This document shows positions 16,159 through 23,749 of a DNA stretch of 64,000 nt, piece after piece (positions within the stretch are counted from its first letter, which is position 1; each line of letters starts with the position of its first letter). The stretch lies in contig CAKSNE010000007.1 of assembly GCA_934476085.1 (NCBI GenBank), forward strand, positions 23,638-87,637, given 5' to 3'. The stretch is from an uncultured Eubacteriales bacterium. Its GTDB lineage: Bacteria; Bacillota; Clostridia; Oscillospirales; Acutalibacteraceae. The translations under genes were made by a program, and so were the position numbers. Under the pieces are notes generated by a model. It was not told the origin of the DNA. It worked only from the letters and a program-made list of their open reading frames with translations, and searched no databases.

Positions 16159-17469
16159 TTATTCGTATCTTAATGCGTCGATTGGGTTTAATTTAGCCGC
16201 TTTATTAGCAGGTGCATAACCAAAAACAATTCCTATAAACATTGAGAATACAAGTGCAATTACAATAGATGAAATGCTCGGCATGGCATAGAAGCCTAAT
16301 AAATAGCTGATTGTCATACCACCTGCAAGACCGATTGCAACGCCTATAATACCGCCGATAAGACAAATTACAACCGACTCGGTAATAAATTGCAGTCTTA
16401 TTGAATTATTAGGAGCACCGAGTGCCTTTCTTGTGCCTATTTCTTTAGTTCGTTCGGTAATTGAAACAAGCATTATATTCATAACGCCGATACCGCCGAC
16501 TAATAGGCTTATTGCGGCAATTGCTGCAATTGCTAATGAAACAGTATCCATCATATCGGTAAATGTTGAAATCATACTTTCAAGCGATGTAGCTTTGCAA
16601 GTCCATTCATCATTTCTTGAGTAAACCGCTTCAAAATATTCGCCGACTGTATCTAAAAATGCGGCGGTATCTGTTCCGCTTTTAGCAACAATTTTAAAAG
16701 ACTCATAACCTTTGTTTTCTCCGCTTAAAGTTCTGGCGGTTTCAAGCGGGATATAAAAATCGGTTACGGTTTCATCACTCGAAAGATAAGAAGAAGCTAT
16801 TGTTTCTTCATATTCATAAACACCCGTTATAAAAAATGTATAAGGCATTTCATTGTATGTTATTGTAATGCTTTTTCCGACAGCTTCTTTAGTTTCAATG
16901 CCTAAAGCGTCTTCGACAAATTTATCCGAAACAATACAAAGTCTTCTTGATAAATCGGTTTTGTTTTTAATAAATCTGCCACAAAGCAAATTTATATCTT
17001 CAGCGTCAAGGTATTCATCGTTAACGCCTTTTACAGTAACGCTTGTTTGTTCATCTTTATCGTCATAATTTTGAACAGTGGCTGTACCGCTTGAACGGGT
17101 AAGCTCTAAATACTCAATTTTATCAGAAAAGCTTGAGCGAAACTCGCTTATCATATTATCGCTTATTCTATCTTCTTCGCCAGGCTCTGAATTACCGAAT
17201 TTTTTTATCTTTACCTGATTGTTTGAATTGTTTTGGTTTGATTGTTGGTCATTATCATCATCGGATTTTTGTGTAAGCGATACTGTTATATTATTTGCAC
17301 CTAGCGTAGTCATAGTACTGCTTACAGAATCGGTTAGGGAAGTGCCGACTGTGTTAATTGCAACAACCGAGCCGATACCGATTATAATACCGAGCATTGT
17401 AAGAATTGCTCTCATTTTATTCATTTTAAGCGATTCGAGTGCGAGCAAAACATTATCTAAAAAAGCCAT
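16159..17469 (-). CDS. MacB-type ABC transporter permease
   Basis: A 436-residue permease with one N-terminal membrane segment (RAILTMLGIIIGIGSVVAI), a large extracytoplasmic MacB core domain and three C-terminal FtsX-type segments, including ITERTKEIGTRKALGA. It lacks a fused ATPase, so it works with the separate ATPase just upstream. Its start overlaps the ATPase stop by one base. MacB-type mechanotransmission exporters move peptides, antibiotics or lipoprotein-like substrates across the envelope; the cargo here is unknown. Confidence 0.87.
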   Translation of the reverse strand: MAFLDNVLLALESLKMNKMRAILTMLGIIIGIGSVVAINTVGTSLTDSVSSTMTTLGANNITVSLTQKSDDDNDQQSNQNNSNNQVKIKKFGNSEPGEEDRISDNMISEFRSSFSDKIEYLELTRSSGTATVQNYDDKDEQTSVTVKGVNDEYLDAEDINLLCGRFIKNKTDLSRRLCIVSDKFVEDALGIETKEAVGKSITITYNEMPYTFFITGVYEYEETIASSYLSSDETVTDFYIPLETARTLSGENKGYESFKIVAKSGTDTAAFLDTVGEYFEAVYSRNDEWTCKATSLESMISTFTDMMDTVSLAIAAIAAISLLVGGIGVMNIMLVSITERTKEIGTRKALGAPNNSIRLQFITESVVICLIGGIIGVAIGLAGGMTISYLLGFYAMPSISSIVIALVFSMFIGIVFGYAPANKAAKLNPIDALRYE

Positions 17470-18161
17470 TACTCGCCACCCTTTCTGTCATCAACAATTC
17501 TTCCGTCTTTCAGCGTTATAATTCTGCTGCATTCTTTAGCTAATTCTCGATTATGGGTAATAAAAACAATTGTTTTTCCCGATTTATGAAGCTTATGAAA
17601 AATATCCATTACTGTTCTGCTTGTTTCAGAATCAAGTGCACCGGTAGGCTCATCGGCTAAAATAATAGCAGGATCGGCAGCAAGCGCTCTCGCTATTGCG
17701 ACACGCTGTTTTTGACCGCCCGAAAGCTCATTTGGTTTGTGATTAACACGCTCTTTCATACCGACCATATCAAGTAGTTCTAATGCTCTTTTGGATCTTT
17801 CCTTTTTTGTAATACCTGAATAAAGCATAGGTAATTCAACATTTTTAAGAGCACTTTGTCTGCCTATTAAATTAAATGTTTGAAAAACAAATCCTACTTT
17901 TTTATTTCTTATTGAAGAAAGCTCTTTATCGTCTGCTTTTGAAATATCAATTCCGTCTAAAACATATTTGCCTTCTGTTTGTCGGTCTAAAACACCGATG
18001 ATATTCATTAATGTGGATTTACCGCTTCCGGATTCGCCTACGATTGCGGCAAATTCACCTTGTTTTATACTTAAACTAATATCGTGTAAAACTTCAAGCT
18101 CGTTTGGCTTGCCGATAAAAAAGCTTTTTTTAATGCCTTTTAAATCTATAATGTCGTTCAT
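17469..18161 (-). CDS. MacB/LolD-type ABC transporter ATP-binding protein
   Basis: A 230-residue ABC ATPase with Walker A GESGSGKST, signature LSGGQKQRVAIARAL, Walker B IILADEPTGALD and switch His in FITHN. The DEPTGALD sequence and short length are typical of the MacB/LolD/FtsE group. One-base stop/start overlaps link it to the adaptor gene before it and the permease gene after it, so the three form one operon and one complex. Confidence 0.93.
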   Translation of the reverse strand: MNDIIDLKGIKKSFFIGKPNELEVLHDISLSIKQGEFAAIVGESGSGKSTLMNIIGVLDRQTEGKYVLDGIDISKADDKELSSIRNKKVGFVFQTFNLIGRQSALKNVELPMLYSGITKKERSKRALELLDMVGMKERVNHKPNELSGGQKQRVAIARALAADPAIILADEPTGALDSETSRTVMDIFHKLHKSGKTIVFITHNRELAKECSRIITLKDGRIVDDRKGGE

Positions 18162-20167
18162 TATTGACCTCCGTTAGCGTTAGGCGGAGATGGCATATTG
18201 CCGTTGCCGCTGTTTTGACCGCCATTAGAAGAGCCACCGCTTTTACCAAACATATTGTTTCTCATATCTTGGGCTTTTTCAAACATATCCTGACTGTTAT
18301 CGTCTTTTGAACTGTTATCAACTGTTTCAATACCTTCGTTTAGGTCAGCGGTAGAACGAATTACATCTCCTTCTTTTAGAGAGTCGGCTGAAACTTCGAT
18401 ATAATAATTATTTTTTGAACCGGTTGTTACATAAACCTTTTCAAAATTCATATCAGTGCCTTCGCCGGAAGTTTTTCTGTAAATATAGTCGCCTTTGTTA
18501 TCGTTATCATTGCCGACTGCATCTATCGGAACAGAAAATACATTGTCGGTACTGTTTACTAAAATTTCAACCGATGCGTTCATACCAACCAAAAGTCCGC
18601 TGTTTTCGCTATCAACAGTAACTTCTGCACCAAATGTTCCGCTTTCATTTGCAACAGGATCAATTTGAGTTAGAGTTCCTTGAAAAGTTTCATCGGAAGC
18701 GTCACTTGTTATATAACAGCTTAAACCTGTTTTTGCGTTAGTAATGTCAGCTTCGCTGATAGTAATGCTTATTTTTAATTTATCAAGATTGCTGATAGTA
18801 GCAATAGCTGAAGAACTACCGCCTGATGAAGAACTGCCGGAGCCTAAAGCCGAAACCGCAGCGGCAGAAGCCGAACCTCCGCCTGAAACAGAAGAGCCAA
18901 CTGTAGCGTTTAAAGCGGTAATAGTACCGTCTTGATTGGCTTTGATATTGCAGTCGCTTAAATTATCTTTAAGGTCATTTAATGTATCGCTTTGAGAAGC
19001 ATTGTCTAATTGTTCTTTAGCTTGGGTTAATTGATTATTAGCTTGTGTAACTGCGTCTTTATATTGCTCATAAGTCTGTTTTGCAGTATCGTAAGCAGTT
19101 TTTGCAGTGGTATATTCAGATTCAAGATTATAATAATTTGAAGCTGATTTTGCATTTTGTAACTGTTTTGCTTTTAATGATAATTTGTATAAAGTGTTGT
19201 CACTTTTAGTTGAAGTAATATTAGTATTAGTTAATGAGTAAACTTTTGCAGTAACTGTTTTAGCTAAATCTTCAGCAGTTTGAGTAACAGTTACAGTAGT
19301 AGAAGAACTACTTGCAACATTTGCAGACGCCATACCGCCGAAGCTTTGAGAAGAATTAGCAGAGGCGGAGACTGAACCGGAAGTCGAACTACCTGAAGAA
19401 ATATCAACAGCTCCGATATTTAATCCGCCATAAAGATTTTGAATAGCGTTTAAATAAGATTTTGCTACTGAAATAAGAGTAGATTTATCAACTTTTTTAT
19501 TTGTGAAATTAGTTAAAGATGAGTTATATTTGCTTTGAGCCGAAACAAAATCTTTGCCTGCTTTGTTATAAGCCTTTAACGCTTTATCATATTGAGATTG
19601 ATAAGATTTAATCGAGTTTTTAGCAGAGTTATAAGGAGTTTTTGCTGTATTTAGCGTCTTTTTAGCACTATCAAGCTCTGATTTATAATTATCAAGCTTT
19701 TTCTTTGCGTTGTCATAGTTTTCTTTAGCCGAGTTATATGAATTTTGTGCTGATTTAATAGTTTTTGAAAGATTGTTTTGTTCTTTTTCAATCTGGTCTT
19801 CAAGCTCTTTAGTATCAAGAGTGCAAATAATATCGCCTTTTTTAACTTTGTCGCCAACAGAAACCGCAATAGTTTTAACTGTGTAATTAAGCGATGAAGT
19901 AACATTAGAAGTTTCAGCACTTTCAACTGTACCTGTTGTTGAAATACTATTGTCAAGACTGCCGTAAGACAAAGTGTTTGTTCTTATATAGGAATAAGAA
20001 GTAGTATCTTTTTTGTTCGTAAAAAACATAATTCCGAAAACAATTGCTAAAATTAAAACAATCGCAATTATTATTGATATAACTTTATGTTTTTTAATAA
20101 AGCCGATTATTCGTTTTTTCTTTTTCTTTTTTTCTTTAACTTGTTGCTCTTGTATTTCTTTACTCAT
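18161..20167 (-). CDS. HlyD/MacA-type membrane fusion adaptor of the ABC exporter
   Basis: A 668-residue membrane-anchored adaptor. It has a basic cytoplasmic N-terminus, one membrane segment (about 23-51), a first lipoyl half (VKKGDIICTLDTKEL), a very long alpha-helical hairpin of Ser/Lys/Ala-rich heptads (about 120-420) and a second lipoyl half. The C-terminus has beta-barrel domains and a Gly/Asn/Ser-rich tail. The hairpin carries a low-complexity Ser/Ala insert (about 255-295). It is longer than typical MacA-like proteins of about 370-450 residues because of this hairpin and the inserts. An AAGGAG site precedes the ATG. It is transcribed divergently from the c-di-GMP-regulated operon. Confidence 0.85.
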   Translation of the reverse strand: MSKEIQEQQVKEKKKKKKRIIGFIKKHKVISIIIAIVLILAIVFGIMFFTNKKDTTSYSYIRTNTLSYGSLDNSISTTGTVESAETSNVTSSLNYTVKTIAVSVGDKVKKGDIICTLDTKELEDQIEKEQNNLSKTIKSAQNSYNSAKENYDNAKKKLDNYKSELDSAKKTLNTAKTPYNSAKNSIKSYQSQYDKALKAYNKAGKDFVSAQSKYNSSLTNFTNKKVDKSTLISVAKSYLNAIQNLYGGLNIGAVDISSGSSTSGSVSASANSSQSFGGMASANVASSSSTTVTVTQTAEDLAKTVTAKVYSLTNTNITSTKSDNTLYKLSLKAKQLQNAKSASNYYNLESEYTTAKTAYDTAKQTYEQYKDAVTQANNQLTQAKEQLDNASQSDTLNDLKDNLSDCNIKANQDGTITALNATVGSSVSGGGSASAAAVSALGSGSSSSGGSSSAIATISNLDKLKISITISEADITNAKTGLSCYITSDASDETFQGTLTQIDPVANESGTFGAEVTVDSENSGLLVGMNASVEILVNSTDNVFSVPIDAVGNDNDNKGDYIYRKTSGEGTDMNFEKVYVTTGSKNNYYIEVSADSLKEGDVIRSTADLNEGIETVDNSSKDDNSQDMFEKAQDMRNNMFGKSGGSSNGGQNSGNGNMPSPPNANGGQ

Positions 20168-20282
20168 TGTTTTTCTCCTTGATTTTATCAGTTGTTTTCA
20201 ATTATAAGGCAAATAAATTACAATAAATTGATAATTTTATAAATAAAATGTAAATGAATTTAATTTATTTTAAAAGTTTTTC

Positions 20283-20310
20283 TTGCAATAATTGAAATTT
20301 ATGGTATAAT
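20283..20310 (+). promoter_or_regulatory. Sigma-A promoter of the exopolysaccharide operon
   Basis: TTGCAA (20283-20288), 16-base spacer and TATAAT (20305-20310). The predicted start near 20317 is just ahead of the riboswitch aptamer. Confidence 0.75.
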
Positions 20311-20332
20311 AAATTTGTATAATTAATTAAAT

Positions 20333-20418
20333 AAGTAACATATGTAAAAAGCAAAACCGTTGTAAAGCGGTGACGCAAAGCTAAAGGGTCTTTTATATTA
20401 AAGACAGCCAGTTGCCGT
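20333..20418 (+). ncRNA. Class I cyclic-di-GMP (GEMM) riboswitch aptamer 1
   Basis: The order of conserved blocks matches the GEMM-I consensus. GCAAAACC leads into a P2 stem CCG/CGG capped by a GTAA tetraloop (GNRA type). Then comes the hallmark GACGCAAAGC, a P3 helix with GGGTCTTT/AAAGACAGCC, and the closing block GCCAGTTGCC. P1 can form between GTAAC (20335-20339) and GTTGC (20411-20415). It precedes an operon with a c-di-GMP phosphodiesterase and a polysaccharide synthase, which fits the ligand. Confidence 0.93.
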
Positions 20419-20447
20419 AATTCTTTTTTTGAATTGCGGCTTTTTTA
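20414..20447 (+). terminator. Riboswitch expression-platform terminator 1
   Basis: The stem 20414-20423 pairs with 20431-20440 (one G-U pair) and is followed by six T. Its 5' strand overlaps the last bases of the aptamer P1 3' strand (20411-20418), so aptamer and terminator should be mutually exclusive. This predicts that bound c-di-GMP favours read-through (ON switch). Confidence 0.8.
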
Positions 20448-20472
20448 TTTTAAAATTTAAAAGGGGATTTTT

Positions 20473-21228
20473 ATGAGCGAAAACAAGGAAACCAAAGCTG
20501 AATTAAACCAAAAAGTTAATAATGAAAAAAAGCCTGATAAAAAGGATAAATCAAAAAATCTTATTTTGGTAATTTGTTGTTTAGTAATTGTTGCTATAAT
20601 TTTATCAATTGTTGCTTTTAGCAAAAAAGGAAATGATTATGAAAATGTTAAAACAACTGCGGTAACAGCACAGACGACAAAAACTATAAATGTAACCACT
20701 ACACAGGCTGATAACTCGGGAGAGATTAAAATAATTAATTCCGATAATATAAAATTGCCTAAAAATCTTGATGCAGAATATTTTGCAAAAATTGCTTATG
20801 AAATGAAGAATATTTTTGTTTTTGAACCTTTTAAAAATATTTCAGATGTTTCTCGAAATAAAATTGTTCAATTCGCTTTTTCTCATAAGTTTTATAAAAG
20901 CTTAACCGATATGCCGAAAAGTACAAAAATGGTTTACAGAACAGCCGGTAAAAAGGATATTAAGAAACAGCTTTTAATCTTTTTCGGCAGTGATAAAGTA
21001 GATGTTACTAAAAGTGATCTTTATAATGCTCGTGAAAATAAACTTGAAATGTGGCAGTTAAATTATACCGCCAATTTATATATTAATTGTTATGTAACTA
21101 AAAAGGGTAACGGTTTTGAATTAAAATGTGATATTTTTAATGAAAAAGAAAAATCAACATTAAAATCAACCGCAACTATTTTACTCAAAAAACAAAAGAA
21201 AACCTATATTATTTCAGAATTTAATTAA
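20473..21228 (+). CDS. Single-pass membrane protein of unknown function, first gene of c-di-GMP operon
   Basis: A 251-residue protein that I do not recognise. It has a Lys/Glu/Asn-rich cytoplasmic N-terminus of about 28 residues, one membrane segment (about 29-50, LILVICCLVIVAIILSIVAF), a Thr/Ala-rich stalk and an extracytoplasmic domain of about 170 residues (about 80-251). Type II topology is likely. It is the first gene after the riboswitch, with ribosome binding site AAGGGG. In position it could be an accessory subunit of polysaccharide export or synthesis, but that is inference from context only. Confidence 0.75.
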   Translation: MSENKETKAELNQKVNNEKKPDKKDKSKNLILVICCLVIVAIILSIVAFSKKGNDYENVKTTAVTAQTTKTINVTTTQADNSGEIKIINSDNIKLPKNLDAEYFAKIAYEMKNIFVFEPFKNISDVSRNKIVQFAFSHKFYKSLTDMPKSTKMVYRTAGKKDIKKQLLIFFGSDKVDVTKSDLYNARENKLEMWQLNYTANLYINCYVTKKGNGFELKCDIFNEKEKSTLKSTATILLKKQKKTYIISEFN

Positions 21229-21256
21229 TATTTTATATTTAAAGGAGGTATTTATT

Positions 21257-21508
21257 TTGGTTGATGAACAGGAAATCAAGCAACTTTTAGATGAAATTAA
21301 TGATTTAAAGAAAAGCGTTAAAGAAGATTTAAGCTTGCTTGAAGAAAAAACCGAAAGATTAGAAAGTTTAGTAGTCAAATCAAATAAAACCGAATTAAAT
21401 AAAGAAAATAGCAATAAAAAAGAATCGGAAAAAACAAAAAATACAAGTATTGATGAAAAAACAAGACGCGATATAATGAGCTCATTGCTTGAAAAGTATT
21501 CAAATTAA
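21257..21508 (+). CDS. Small coiled-coil protein, unknown function
   Basis: An 83-residue, strongly charged protein. Residues 4-40 show Leu/Ile heptads typical of a coiled coil (EIKQLLDEINDLKKS...), followed by a Lys/Asn/Ser-rich linker and a short C-terminal helix. The start is TTG 21257 with a very strong AAAGGAGG eight bases upstream, so it is a real gene. No domain is recognised. It may be a cytoplasmic scaffold or partner of the neighbouring membrane proteins. Confidence 0.75.
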   Translation: MVDEQEIKQLLDEINDLKKSVKEDLSLLEEKTERLESLVVKSNKTELNKENSNKKESEKTKNTSIDEKTRRDIMSSLLEKYSN

Positions 21509-21523
21509 GGCAGGTGCAAAGAA

Positions 21524-23740
21524 ATGAAGTTTAGCCTTTCAGCTTATAAAAGTAAGGTTAAAAATTTAATGTCTCAAATAGGCGAGAAAAGATTAAAAAA
21601 TGTAAGCATAATTGTTTTAATAGCAATTATTTTGTTTTTATGTACTTATGTTTTTCAATCTTTTTTAGGAACAAATATTTATATTTCAAATTCAAATAAA
21701 GTTAGTGACTGGGCGTTTATAAACGGCATAACTTCTCAACAACTTACCGCTGAAAACGCTGTTTTTAAACAGGCTACTTCGGACAACCCTGTTTTAATTG
21801 ACTCTTCAAAACCTTATGTTCATCTTTATTATACTTTTGACGCGTCTGATAAACAGCGCTATTTAGTTATAAACGCTAATCATAGCCCTATTAAAGCGGA
21901 GATTGATTCCAAAACTGTTTATAATAACGGTTATGGAACAGAAGAAATCGTTGGTAATAATTATAACGAAATAATTATTCCTGCTTCAATCTCAAGTCAA
22001 ACAATACATATTTATATGTATACTCCGTTTAATTTTAAGTTCAGTCCAACAGTAAACTACGGAAATAATAGCATTAATTTTCAAATGATACTTGCCTTTA
22101 CTGTTTTAGCAATAGGCATTATTTATATGATAATTGCAGTCAGCTTTAGAAAAGGCGGCATTATAAAAATGGTGCTGTTAGGCTCAAGCTCGTTTGTTTG
22201 CGGATTTTTACTTTTAATTAATTCGCTTGAAAACAGTTCTGATATATTAAATCAATCGGTTTGGTTTAATATATCTGTTGCACTTAATATGATTGTAACG
22301 CTTGTTAGTATTGTCAATCTTTTGATAATGTTAAGTTATAGCAATAATCAAATAAAAGCTATGTGTATCAGTATTCCTGTTTTAGCAATATTGGCGATTT
22401 TCATTCCTTTTGGATTTTTCTTTAAATTAATTATGCTTTTGTTTTTAGCAGTTCAAGCGGTTTTAACTGTTTTGATTTTGTTTAAATTACAAAGTGAAGA
22501 AAAACGCTTTGAAAAAGGTGTAATGCTTTTGGGCGTTGCTTGTTCATATTTATTTATTTTAAATATATTTAATACTTTTGCTACTATCAGCGGTTCTGTA
22601 ATTGTAGCACAGTCTGTATTTATTTATGGAATGATTATTTTAAACTTTATGTTAGCTTTTTACTACATAAAACATATTGCAATAAACAATATATTGCAAG
22701 TAAGCAAGCAAAGTGAAATTGATTATTTAACTGATTTTTACGGACAAATTTCTTCATTGGTTGCAAAACTTTATTCAAAAATAACTAATGAAGAGTTTAT
22801 CACTTGTTTTTGTAAAGATGTTGTTCCTATTATAAAAAGCAATAATGAAGTTATTATCGAGTCTGATAAACCGATTGTTTATGCAAATGCCGTTAAAGAA
22901 GATGATTGCTACAAAATAATTGAAAACACTTCTTCACAAGAGCCTGACTTTAACTTGCTAGAAAAATCTTTTGAAAACAAACCTTGTATTATCGGAAGCA
23001 ACTATATAGGGGTTAATTTTAAAACAAATGAGTCCAATGCGGTTATCGGCTATATTTCAAATATAAAAATTCCTTTTGAATCGGCCTTTAAAAACTATTT
23101 TTACTCGCTTTGTTCATCGGCTCAGGCTGCTTTTGAAAACCATGGTTTGCGTTTTGAATTATTTAGTATTGAAGAAAAAATGTTTATTAACCTTTCAAGA
23201 ATAGTTGAAGAACGCTCCGAAGAAACTTCAAACCATCTTATTAATGTTTCTGTTATGGTTGAAATTCTTTGCAAACATTTAGGCTATAGTGATGAAGAAA
23301 GCAAAATGATTGCAACTGCTGCAATGACTCATGATATCGGTAAAATTGCTATTTCTGATACAATTCTTAATAAAAAAGGAATATATACCGATGAAGAACG
23401 AGAAGCAATGAAAAAGCATACAGTATACGGACACTATATTCTCTCTGTTTCAAAAGGTAAATTCTTTGAAATTGCTTCAAAAATTGCCGAACAGCATCAT
23501 GAAGATTATGATGGCTCAGGTTATATGCATATTAAAGGTGAAAATATTAATAAATATGCAAGAATAGTTAGAGTTGTGGATACCTTTGACGCATTAATTT
23601 CAAAGCGTTGTTATAAAGACGCTTGGGATATAAATGAAGCGATTGATTATATTATTTCAAATTCGGGTAAAATATTTGATCCACAAGTTGTAAAAGCATT
23701 TGAAGTTTGTGCTGATGAAATGGTCAAAGCCAGACAGTAA
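21524..23740 (+). CDS. Membrane HD-GYP c-di-GMP phosphodiesterase with 7TM-type sensor
   Basis: A 738-residue protein. A first membrane segment (about 28-48) precedes an extracytoplasmic beta-rich domain (about 50-175), then about seven or eight hydrophobic segments (about 185-390), resembling 7TMR-DISM sensors. A cytoplasmic linker domain (about 400-540) leads to a C-terminal HD-GYP domain (about 550-735). The HD-GYP signatures are intact: THDIGK with H603-D604, an HTVYGH block, HHEDYDGSGY with H658-H659 and the GYP-type loop, and RVVDTFDAL. It should hydrolyse c-di-GMP in response to an extracellular or membrane signal. It lies within the operon controlled by a c-di-GMP riboswitch, which implies negative feedback on its own inducer. 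Confidence 0.9.
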   Translation: MKFSLSAYKSKVKNLMSQIGEKRLKNVSIIVLIAIILFLCTYVFQSFLGTNIYISNSNKVSDWAFINGITSQQLTAENAVFKQATSDNPVLIDSSKPYVHLYYTFDASDKQRYLVINANHSPIKAEIDSKTVYNNGYGTEEIVGNNYNEIIIPASISSQTIHIYMYTPFNFKFSPTVNYGNNSINFQMILAFTVLAIGIIYMIIAVSFRKGGIIKMVLLGSSSFVCGFLLLINSLENSSDILNQSVWFNISVALNMIVTLVSIVNLLIMLSYSNNQIKAMCISIPVLAILAIFIPFGFFFKLIMLLFLAVQAVLTVLILFKLQSEEKRFEKGVMLLGVACSYLFILNIFNTFATISGSVIVAQSVFIYGMIILNFMLAFYYIKHIAINNILQVSKQSEIDYLTDFYGQISSLVAKLYSKITNEEFITCFCKDVVPIIKSNNEVIIESDKPIVYANAVKEDDCYKIIENTSSQEPDFNLLEKSFENKPCIIGSNYIGVNFKTNESNAVIGYISNIKIPFESAFKNYFYSLCSSAQAAFENHGLRFELFSIEEKMFINLSRIVEERSEETSNHLINVSVMVEILCKHLGYSDEESKMIATAAMTHDIGKIAISDTILNKKGIYTDEEREAMKKHTVYGHYILSVSKGKFFEIASKIAEQHHEDYDGSGYMHIKGENINKYARIVRVVDTFDALISKRCYKDAWDINEAIDYIISNSGKIFDPQVVKAFEVCADEMVKARQ

Positions 23741-23749
23741 GGGGTTTTT

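Larger units (their letters stand above)
20168..20472 (+). promoter_or_regulatory. Divergent intergenic region with c-di-GMP riboswitch
   Basis: The 305 bases between the minus-strand adaptor gene and the plus-strand operon contain no gene. The adaptor side is AT-rich, with a possible minus-strand -10 (complement of 20201-20206). The operon side holds a sigma-A promoter, a class I c-di-GMP aptamer and an intrinsic terminator, listed separately. Confidence 0.8.
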
